A stretch of DNA of 41,597 nt, taken from the NCBI GenBank assembly GCA_045649485.1, contig JAZRPZ010000111.1:1-41597 (forward strand), written 5' to 3'. The position numbers and the translations under genes are program-made. A model generated the notes under the pieces. The model had not been told where the DNA came from. It made no database searches and saw nothing but the letters and a program-made list of their open reading frames with translations. The DNA comes from RUG11247 sp045649485 (GTDB lineage: Bacteria > Bacillota > Clostridia > Christensenellales > Aristaeellaceae). Position 1 is the stretch's first letter. Each line of letters starts with the position of its first letter. Shown here one piece after another: positions 35,300-41,597 of the stretch.

Positions 35300-36151
35300 T
35301 TACAGATTGTAGAATACCTTCATGGCCTTTTCGCAGTTTTCGGTCATTGCCTTGCGAACGGCGAATGCCACATCGTGATAGTAGGTGGGGTTTTCGGCAA
35401 GCAGCTGCTTGGCTGCCTGTACGCCGGAATTTGCCATGTAGGAATAGTAATTTATCTTGCGGATGCCGTTGGCTATTGCGGTACGGAAGTCTGCATCGGA
35501 AACGCCGCTGCCGCCGTGCATTACGAGGGGGATGCCTACCGCTTCCTTGATGCGCTTTACACGCTCAAGGTCAAGCACGGGGGCTGCCTTGTAGATGCCG
35601 TGGCTGGTGCCGAAGCTGGGGGTAAGGCAATCGATGCCGGTAAGCTTTACGAATTCAAGCGCCTCTTCGGGTTCGGTGTAAACGGGGCCGGACTTTTCCT
35701 TCAGCTCCATTCCGTGTACTGCAGCGACTTCGCGGGTGGGCATGCGGCCGATCTCGCCTTCTACGCCGGCGCCGTACTTGTGGGACATCTCAACAGCCTT
35801 TACGGTGTTGGCGATGTTCTCTTCAAAGGGCAGGTTGCTGCCGTCAAACATGATGCCGGAGAAGCCGATATCCAGCGCCTGCTGTACGCATTCCAGAGTC
35901 TCGCCGTGGTCAAGCTGTACGCATACAGGTACAGATGCCATCTCTGCGGCCTTTACCATATAGGGGCCGATGTCCTTCAGGGGGGCAATGGGATTGTGGC
36001 ACTCGGCGTGCATGATGACAACGGGCACATTGTACTTCTCAGCATTGTCCAGCACGGCGTAGATGCACTCCAGATTGGGGGTATTGATGGCAGCAAGGCC
36101 GTACTTCTTCTCCTCGGCCAGTTTCATGATGTCTACAAGATTGATAAGCAT
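35300..36151 (-). CDS. Class II (FBA/KbaY-type) ketose-phosphate aldolase
   Basis: Zinc-dependent aldolase of 283 residues, the length of tagatose- or fructose-bisphosphate aldolases. Visible motifs are VCVQLDHGETLE (zinc-binding His and catalytic Asp region near residue 80), the SGIMFDGSNLPFEENI segment, GVEGEIG (Glu near 130), the SFGTSHGIY His near 178 and the VMHGGSGV His near 208. It would split a ketose 1-phosphate or 1,6-bisphosphate into DHAP and an aldehyde. A GGAG site precedes the ATG. Its place between the kinase and isomerase argues for a dedicated catabolic role rather than glycolysis. Confidence 0.88.
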   Translation of the reverse strand: MLINLVDIMKLAEEKKYGLAAINTPNLECIYAVLDNAEKYNVPVVIMHAECHNPIAPLKDIGPYMVKAAEMASVPVCVQLDHGETLECVQQALDIGFSGIMFDGSNLPFEENIANTVKAVEMSHKYGAGVEGEIGRMPTREVAAVHGMELKEKSGPVYTEPEEALEFVKLTGIDCLTPSFGTSHGIYKAAPVLDLERVKRIKEAVGIPLVMHGGSGVSDADFRTAIANGIRKINYYSYMANSGVQAAKQLLAENPTYYHDVAFAVRKAMTENCEKAMKVFYNL

Positions 36152-36172
36152 AGCGGATCTTCTCCTTTCGTA

Positions 36173-37657
36173 TTACACAAGGGGTCTTATTGCGTCGTAG
36201 AGTTTCACATACTTACTGTAATAGGGTTCATATTTTGCATGGACATCTGCCCTCGGATAGTATGTATCCGCCGTGGCAACGAGCACATCCGCGGCTTCAC
36301 GGAGATCTTTGAATACTCCACAGGCCACTCCTACCAGCATCGCACTGCCGGCAGCGCCCGCCTCCTCGCTTCTCAGGGCAGTGATGGGGATGTTCAGCAT
36401 ATCTGCCTTCATCTGCATCCATGCGCTGCTTCTTGCACCGCCGCCGGTGGCACGCAGAGCATTTACCTCGACGCCCGCGTCGCGCAGCCTGTCTATATTC
36501 AGGCGCATCTCGTAGCACACGCCTTCCATGCAGGCGGCATAAATCTGCTTTTCGGTGTTTTCAACGGAGAGTCCTATTATTGCGCCGCGGCTGCCGGGGT
36601 CCATGTAGGGAGTGGCCGCGCCTGCGAAATGAGGCAGCACAAGAATTCCCGTGGGCGCATCATGCCAGCCGCCTTCAAGTATCTCGTGGATATCCTTCCC
36701 CGCCTTTTCCGCTTCTGCACGGGCGTATCCGCCGAGGGTATTCACATACCAGTCCACAAGCGCACCGCCGGTGAAAGAGAAGGCATAGCACACATATTTG
36801 CCGGGTACGGCATAGGGCACGATGGAATAACAGCCCGAAGCCATCTTCATTGGGTCGTATTCGTCAAATACGGGAGTTATGCACTCTACGGTGCCCGCGC
36901 CCTCAACTGTGCAGCTTTCGTCGAATACTCCGCTGCCGATTCCTGCTGCCACCTGGTCGTGGCTTACGTTTACGATTATAACTTCGTCACCCAGACCGAG
37001 CTCACCCTGCAGCTGCGGTTTAACGCTGCCTGCCGCGGTGCCCGTAGGTACGGGATTGGACATGAGCGAAACATCCACGCCTGCCGCCTCAAACATCATA
37101 TCGCTCCACCTGAGATTATTGATGTCAAAAGCCATCGTACGCGCTGCCATGGAATAATCCGTCTGCTGGTTGCCGGTGAGCATGTAAACGATGTAATCCT
37201 CTATGAGGCACACGCGTTTTACCTTTTCCCAGATATCGGGACGGTTTTTGCGCACCCACATCAGCTTGGGCAGACTGTACATGGATGCAGGACCAACGCC
37301 TGTCGTGCGGATTATATTCTCATCGCCCAGTTTAGCGGAAAGCTCTGTGCATTCTTCAGTGCCGCGGGGGTCCGTGTAAAGCATCGCGGGCAAAAGCGGC
37401 GCATCGTTTTCATCCAGCAATACGAAAGTTTCGCCGAAGCTGGTTACGCCGATTCCGCCGATTCCCGGGAACTTTTCCGCTGCTTCGCGGATAACCACCT
37501 GCACGGCCTGCCAGATTGCCGAAACATCCACCTCGTGCTCCGAATTCATGTGCTTCACCGGATAGTCCCTGTAGGTCTTGCCCATGTACTCGCCTTTTTC
37601 GGAATACACGGCCACCTTGCAGCCGGTGCTGCCTACGTCAAGTCCCGCCAGATACAT
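36173..37657 (-). CDS. FGGY-family carbohydrate kinase (xylulokinase-like)
   Basis: Cytoplasmic sugar kinase of 494 residues. The N-terminal ATPase motif is GLDVGSTGCKVAVY, with the substrate-facing MLYTDPRGTEE segment near residue 90. The C-terminal half has the ATGGGARSSAWMQMKADML adenosine motif, with the FGGY GAAGSAMLVGVACG segment after it. Similarity is greatest to the xylulokinase branch, but FGGY specificities shift easily. With an FBA-type aldolase downstream, phosphorylation at C1 of a ketose is the simplest pathway. It is the first gene of the operon, with AAGGAG and a good promoter, divergent from a PocR-AraC regulator. Confidence 0.87.
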   Translation of the reverse strand: MYLAGLDVGSTGCKVAVYSEKGEYMGKTYRDYPVKHMNSEHEVDVSAIWQAVQVVIREAAEKFPGIGGIGVTSFGETFVLLDENDAPLLPAMLYTDPRGTEECTELSAKLGDENIIRTTGVGPASMYSLPKLMWVRKNRPDIWEKVKRVCLIEDYIVYMLTGNQQTDYSMAARTMAFDINNLRWSDMMFEAAGVDVSLMSNPVPTGTAAGSVKPQLQGELGLGDEVIIVNVSHDQVAAGIGSGVFDESCTVEGAGTVECITPVFDEYDPMKMASGCYSIVPYAVPGKYVCYAFSFTGGALVDWYVNTLGGYARAEAEKAGKDIHEILEGGWHDAPTGILVLPHFAGAATPYMDPGSRGAIIGLSVENTEKQIYAACMEGVCYEMRLNIDRLRDAGVEVNALRATGGGARSSAWMQMKADMLNIPITALRSEEAGAAGSAMLVGVACGVFKDLREAADVLVATADTYYPRADVHAKYEPYYSKYVKLYDAIRPLV

Positions 37658-37701
37658 CTGCGCCCACTCCTTCCCCGCGTCTGTTTTGTTATCTCTATAT
37701 T

Positions 37702-37730
37702 ATAATAAATCTGTTTTTCCGTATAGTCAA
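37702..37730 (-). promoter_or_regulatory. Promoter of the kinase-aldolase-isomerase operon
   Basis: Minus strand TTGACT (37725-37730), 17 bases, TATTAT (37702-37707). It lies within a 155-base divergent intergenic region shared with the regulator. Confidence 0.75.
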
Positions 37731-37812
37731 TATCATTTCAAAAGAAGTAATTTCGTCCAAACGTATTTCCCTTTTGGTGATTTAGTGGTATATTATACAT
37801 GAGGTGACGAAT

Positions 37813-38655
37813 GTGAAGCTCGAATTCAACCATCAGCAGCTGCTTGCGCTGATGAAAGATTTCCACACCCTTTCGGGCATCCGCATGGTACTGTTTGATG
37901 ATGAATACAGGGAACTGCTGGCCTATCCCGAGGAGCCCTGCTCATTCTGCAGGCTGATGAAATCCTGCGAAGATACTCGCAGAAAGTGCGCGGAAAGTGA
38001 CGAACACTCATTCCGCCGCTGCGATGCCGAGCGCAGGCTGATAATATATCCCTGCCATGCGGGTCTTATGGAGGCTGCGATACCGCTTATAGACAACCAT
38101 GTTATTATAGGATACCTTATGTTCGGTCAGATAGCCTGTGATACCACAGCCGATAAACTGCGCGCAATGCTTACCGCAAAGCTCGACGGCATCACAACCG
38201 AAAGCGGCTTTGACCCGTCTAATGGCATACCCATAAAATCCGATGACGAAATCCACGCAGCAGCAAAGATAATGGAAGCCTGCACTCTTTACGCGCTGCT
38301 CAACCAGACAATAGCAATGCGCAGACGCAATTTTGCAGATGAATTGAGGGATTATCTTACGGCAAGGCTTTCGGAAAACAACGATGCGCAATCCGTTGCG
38401 GATGGTCTCGGCGTCAGCCGCAGCAAGCTTTATCAGCACTGCCAGCAATATCTCGGAATGGGTATTGCCGAATACCTGAAAAAACTGCGCATTGATAAAG
38501 CGCAGCAGCTTATACGCACCACAGACCTTACGATTTCCGAAATATCAAGCCGCGTGGGATTTTCCGATTACAACTATTTCCGGCGGGTCTTCAAGGCCGA
38601 AACCGGAATTTCAGCAAAAACATACAGACAGCAAAACGTCGCAACGGAGGGATAA
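37813..38655 (+). CDS. PocR-domain AraC-family transcriptional regulator
   Basis: The 280-residue protein has an N-terminal PocR-type ligand-binding domain (about 5-160) with its cysteine cluster CSFCRLMKSCEDTRRKC, and a C-terminal AraC double helix-turn-helix (about 185-275). DNA-binding segments are SVADGLGVSRSKLYQH and TISEISSRVGFSDYNYFRRVFK. PocR domains bind small organic ligands or mediate metal or redox sensing. GAGGTGA is 5 bases from the GTG chosen; a GTG three codons earlier is inside the Shine-Dalgarno. It is divergent from the sugar operon, which it probably controls, and a UroD-like gene follows with a one-base gap. Confidence 0.88.
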   Translation: MKLEFNHQQLLALMKDFHTLSGIRMVLFDDEYRELLAYPEEPCSFCRLMKSCEDTRRKCAESDEHSFRRCDAERRLIIYPCHAGLMEAAIPLIDNHVIIGYLMFGQIACDTTADKLRAMLTAKLDGITTESGFDPSNGIPIKSDDEIHAAAKIMEACTLYALLNQTIAMRRRNFADELRDYLTARLSENNDAQSVADGLGVSRSKLYQHCQQYLGMGIAEYLKKLRIDKAQQLIRTTDLTISEISSRVGFSDYNYFRRVFKAETGISAKTYRQQNVATEG

Positions 38656-38656
38656 T

Positions 38657-39763
38657 ATGTCGTTCAGAATAGAAAAAGCACCGGAAACCATGACGTCCCG
38701 TGAGCGCGTACGCCGCACATTCGAATTTGAAAAGACCGACCGCGTGACTATCGGTTACGAAGCAAACGCAGCCGTACACCAAAAACTCTGTGCCGCACTC
38801 GGCGTTGATCCTTCCGATAATGAAGCCCTGTTTCAGGCACTCGGTGTTGATTACCGAAGCATATCCGCCCCGTACATCGGCCCCGAATTGTATAAAGCCC
38901 CGCCCAACAGGCAGGTAAACATACTGGAAGGCTGCATAATGCGCTGGGTCGCCCATTCCACCGGTGGTTACTGGGATTTCTGTGATTTCCCGCTGAAGGA
39001 TGCGGAAGACGAGGCATTCGACTCATTCCCCGTGCCCGACCCCGATGATTTCGATTACGATACAGCCCTCGCGCAGGCCAGGTCCTACGGCGGCAAATAT
39101 GCGCTGTATGTCGGCAACGCAGGCACTCCCGACGTGATAAATTCCAACGGACGCATCATGGGTATGGAAGATGTGCTCTGCCATCTTATCACCGAAAACG
39201 AAGCCGCCATGCGTTTCATCAACCGCCGCGCAGATTTCCAGTACGGCATGATGGAAAGACTTCTGGACAAACTCAAAGGGCACATAGACTTCATGTGGCT
39301 GGGCGAAGACCTGGGCACGCAGCACACACCCATGATAAGTCTCGATCTTTTCAGAAAGACCCTGCGTCCCATCCATCAGCGCTTTGTGGACCTGGCCAAG
39401 GCCCACAATATACCGGTTATCATCCATTCCTGCGGCTCATCCAGCTGGGTATATGAAGATTTTATCGAAATGGGCATCCGCGGCGTGGACACATTGCAGC
39501 CCGAAGCAACCAATATGTCCCCCGAATATCTCACATCCCACTTTGGCGGCAGGCTGAATTTCCGCGGCTGCATATCCACGGCAGGTCCCCTCGCCTACGG
39601 CAACGCTGCAGAAGTTGACGAATATTGCAGACGCACCCTCGAAACCATGATGCCCCACAAAGGCTATCACTTCGCGCCTACCCACGCCATACAGGATAAT
39701 TCGCCCCTTGAAAACGTGCTGGCCATGTATCAGGCAGCGCACAAATACGGCAGGTATATCTGA
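38657..39763 (+). CDS. Uroporphyrinogen decarboxylase-family protein (UroD/MtaA-like)
   Basis: TIM-barrel protein of 368 residues in the large UroD superfamily, which includes true HemE and zinc-dependent corrinoid methyltransferases such as MtaA. The opening TSRERVRRTFEFEKTDRV is characteristic of the non-HemE branch. An IHSCGSSS motif near residue 256 matches the His-x-Cys zinc site of the methyltransferase branch. A late DNSPLENVLAMYQAAHKYG segment closes the barrel. No corrinoid protein or heme gene is nearby. It starts one base after the regulator stop, so the two are co-expressed. The reaction is unknown. Confidence 0.82.
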   Translation: MSFRIEKAPETMTSRERVRRTFEFEKTDRVTIGYEANAAVHQKLCAALGVDPSDNEALFQALGVDYRSISAPYIGPELYKAPPNRQVNILEGCIMRWVAHSTGGYWDFCDFPLKDAEDEAFDSFPVPDPDDFDYDTALAQARSYGGKYALYVGNAGTPDVINSNGRIMGMEDVLCHLITENEAAMRFINRRADFQYGMMERLLDKLKGHIDFMWLGEDLGTQHTPMISLDLFRKTLRPIHQRFVDLAKAHNIPVIIHSCGSSSWVYEDFIEMGIRGVDTLQPEATNMSPEYLTSHFGGRLNFRGCISTAGPLAYGNAAEVDEYCRRTLETMMPHKGYHFAPTHAIQDNSPLENVLAMYQAAHKYGRYI

Positions 39764-39769
39764 CATGCC

Positions 39770-39807
39770 AAACGCCCCTGCATCCTTTATCGGATACAGG
39801 GGCGTTT
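39770..39807. terminator. Bidirectional terminator between the UroD-like gene and the glycosidase-like gene
   Basis: AAACGCCCCTG pairs perfectly with CAGGGGCGTTT around a 16-base loop that itself contains ATCC/GGAT. It is followed by ATTATTT. Confidence 0.8.
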
Positions 39808-39808
39808 A

Positions 39809-41407
39809 TTATTTCCTGAGGGTGAAGCAGGTAAATCCGAAGGCCGGCAGTTTCCCCGCAACCACCGTCTTGCCCTCAAGCTTTGCGCTTCCCCAATCGG
39901 CATTGACAGAAGTCCATTCTTCGCCCAGCCTTACTTTGGGCGCATAGACAGCATCCACACCGAAATTCCACATAGCGACGGTCATTTCATCGCCATCGCG
40001 CTTTGCCATCATATAGAGGTCGGGAGCCGGGTCACAGACCGCATCAAGTTCACGTCCGGAGAGCCATACAAGCAGCCTTCTTATCTGAGCTGCACGTGCC
40101 CAGCCTCTGAAAAGACCGCGTGCCGCACCGGTCTCGTATCCGGTCTGCGCATGGAAACAGTATACCGCAAACCTCTGACCGTTTGCATTTTCATAGGTAT
40201 ACACGCCGGGGCAGTCTGCCATGCCGTGACCGGTCAGCGTACTTTCGACCTTTGCGTCTTCAGCCACCTCAGCTGCCATCCAGCTGCCTCCTCCGATACC
40301 GGTGACATCGTCTTCTGCATGATAAATTTCCTCTTCGGGATTTATCCTGCCCATCACATTACGCAGGCCCACGTCAAACCCTCTGCGGCTCAGTATCTGC
40401 GCAGCGGTTATATCCAGCACTGCACCGTTTTTGAAATTTTCATCTTCGGCAAGCTCGGCCGCATCTCCGAATATAAACGCAGCATCATCCCCTGCCTCAT
40501 ATCTCACGGGCAGTGAGTTATCGGTCACAAACCTCAGAACTGCGGGAATGCAGCGTTCGTCCGGCTTGTCTTCCGGGTAATGCGAAAGGGCGAATGTTTT
40601 CATAGGTGCGAAAACCGCAGCACCCACAGCCTGCTTTCCGGAAAGACATCGTTCAATCACATCATACATGGGCTGATTTGCCGCATGCTCTTCGATATAT
40701 CTGAGTTCATAATCGGGCGAAGATGAGTAGTCCATCATGTACTTCAAAATACCATCGCCCTTGCCGGCTGCACGCATGACCTGATCGAATCCTTCAAGGT
40801 ATGCAGCCGGTACGGAATATCTGGGTCTGGGATAGGAATCGCCTTCCGCAAATATCTCCATATCGATATCCCTGCACCAATGTTGCTGCAGGCGCTCATA
40901 TTCACACACAGTGCCCAGCTTAATGCCATGGTAATTGCCCAGTGCAGCCCAATACGGCGCGCCGATGAGCCTGAGGAAAGGACGCGTATTACCCGCCAGA
41001 GTCCTGGCAAGGGTTATGGAATCCACGCCGTCGGTATCCCATGTAGAAAGTACAGAGCAGATGGAGAAGCGCATTTTGGGATTCGTCTCATCCAGCGCAT
41101 TTCTCAGAATCTGAGCGAAATCGTTGAGCGATTTGCCCTGTACCCGCAGCCATGTATCGCGCCATTTGTTGGGACCGCCCTCTGTCAGCGCTTTCTTCAT
41201 TTTTGCGGGGTCGAACTTCTCGGCCAGTTCTTCATCAAAAACCTTCACGTGCTTTTCGCATGCGCAGAGTATGTCGGCTCTGAAACCGTAGCGGTAATCA
41301 TCATCCATCATCAGCATGTCTGCGCCGGTCTCACCCAATCGGCGGACCCAATCCGCAGCCACTTTCTGCACATTTTCGCACAGCGGACAATAGGCGCCCA
41401 TATTCAT
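39809..41407 (-). CDS. Glycosidase-like TIM-barrel protein, probably N-terminally truncated
   Basis: The 532-residue protein is not assigned with certainty. The first visible part (ADWVRRLGETGADMLMMDDDYRYGF) looks like a TIM-barrel strand with acidic residues, as in beta-galactosidase-like or GH42-like hydrolases. Later segments (MMDYSSSPDYELRYIEEHAANQP, FAPMKTFALSHYPED) continue a large-enzyme pattern. The C-terminus (KLPAFGFTCFTLRK) resembles the beta-sandwich closing domain of glycosidases. The first ATG lies exactly at a sequence junction (about 41405-41410), so the true N-terminus is probably missing. No Shine-Dalgarno precedes this ATG. A catabolic role would fit the adjacent sugar genes. 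Confidence 0.65.
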   Translation of the reverse strand: MNMGAYCPLCENVQKVAADWVRRLGETGADMLMMDDDYRYGFRADILCACEKHVKVFDEELAEKFDPAKMKKALTEGGPNKWRDTWLRVQGKSLNDFAQILRNALDETNPKMRFSICSVLSTWDTDGVDSITLARTLAGNTRPFLRLIGAPYWAALGNYHGIKLGTVCEYERLQQHWCRDIDMEIFAEGDSYPRPRYSVPAAYLEGFDQVMRAAGKGDGILKYMMDYSSSPDYELRYIEEHAANQPMYDVIERCLSGKQAVGAAVFAPMKTFALSHYPEDKPDERCIPAVLRFVTDNSLPVRYEAGDDAAFIFGDAAELAEDENFKNGAVLDITAAQILSRRGFDVGLRNVMGRINPEEEIYHAEDDVTGIGGGSWMAAEVAEDAKVESTLTGHGMADCPGVYTYENANGQRFAVYCFHAQTGYETGAARGLFRGWARAAQIRRLLVWLSGRELDAVCDPAPDLYMMAKRDGDEMTVAMWNFGVDAVYAPKVRLGEEWTSVNADWGSAKLEGKTVVAGKLPAFGFTCFTLRK

Positions 41408-41409
41408 GG

Positions 41410-41597
41410 CCCGGTGAATTCGAAAAAGAACATTCGGTTGCGGTTGTAGAACAGGTTATTCGCCCGACGGGGCTTTTAGACCCATTGGTGGTTGTTAAGC
41501 CCACGACGGGGCAGATAGATGACTTGGTAAGTGAAATAAATATCCGTACCGAAAAGGGAGAAAGGGTTTTGGTAACCACCTTAACCAAAAAAATGGC
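41410..41597 (+). pseudogene. uvrB: Internal fragment of uvrB, cut at an abrupt junction
   Basis: In frame from 41410, the plus strand reads PGEFEKEHSVAVVEQVIRPT and continues with GLLDPLVVVKPTTGQIDDL and ERVLVTTLTKKMA. This is the conserved middle of UvrB, from the SATPG motif into the second helicase domain. The expected SAT residues and the first half of UvrB are absent upstream, where the opposite-strand glycosidase-like gene sits instead. The codon usage (many GTT, TTA, TTG, ATA) also differs from the window. It may be an assembly chimera or a rearranged remnant; whether the frame stays open beyond the window is not visible. Confidence 0.88.

Noticed and set aside
33656..37705. A 1349-codon open frame on the plus strand
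   Set aside because: It runs antisense to the isomerase, aldolase and kinase genes, each with clear family motifs, ribosome-binding sites and operon spacing. Its translation is low in charged-residue pattern and has no recognisable domain; it is a by-product of codon bias.
41416..41421. EcoRI site (GAATTC) close to the uvrB junction, suggesting a cloning artefact
   Set aside because: The six bases encode the natural Glu-Phe of the UvrB reading frame and lie several bases inside it, so they do not mark the join.

Overview
The window reads as a chromosomal contig from an anaerobic, probably gut-dwelling member of the Clostridia (Bacillota). Supporting signs are near-consensus sigma-A promoters, strong Shine-Dalgarno sequences, a division and cell-wall (dcw) cluster headed by mraZ with a PASTA-type SpoVD/FtsI transpeptidase, a MurE with the meso-diaminopimelate DNPR motif, and DUF1292, VanW and PocR-AraC proteins. 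Genus-level placement cannot be made from the sequence alone. Most genes are moderately GC-rich; two stretches are visibly different: the AT-richer gene at 33106-33771 and the last ~190 bases.

Layout: (1) 1-2961, the end of sbcD and all of sbcC (plus strand). (2) 3025-7540, minus-strand metabolic genes: M29 aminopeptidase, an EutH-like permease without other eut genes, an Eis-like GNAT protein and a ribokinase-like PfkB kinase. (3) 7632-18969, the dcw cluster on the minus strand, in transcription order mraZ-ftsL-spoVD/ftsI-murE-mraY-murD-ftsW-ftsQ, a terminator, then a separate promoter for ftsA-ftsZ. Its promoter carries four 10-bp repeats matching the known MraZ operator design. rsmH, murF, murG and murC/murB are absent from their usual places. 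(4) 19205-27263, a propeller-like hypothetical, a divergent PRPP synthetase, a VanW protein, a HAD phosphatase, DUF1292, lon and engB/ysxC.

(5) 27312-33055, an EamA-type transporter downstream of a GH36 alpha-galactosidase-like enzyme, a FUSC-like membrane protein, and divergently from it a second GH36/clan-D glycosidase. (6) 33106-33771, a lone GIY-YIG nuclease fused to a DUF4357/RAMA-like domain, driven by a perfect consensus promoter: a candidate modification-sensing defence gene. (7) 33881-39763, a catabolic block: FGGY kinase, FBA-type class II aldolase and FucI-like isomerase in one operon, facing away from a PocR-AraC regulator that is nearly fused to a UroD/MtaA-like protein. Together they suggest an aldose-to-ketose, ketose-1-phosphate, DHAP-plus-aldehyde route for an unidentified sugar. 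(8) 39809-41407, a large glycosidase-like protein cut at its N-terminus by an abrupt junction, followed to the end by an internal fragment of uvrB on the opposite strand. That junction looks like a chimera or recombination point.

No tRNA, rRNA, CRISPR array, transposase or integrase was seen. No gap without a gene exceeds 300 bases; the longest (30226-30513) is described below.
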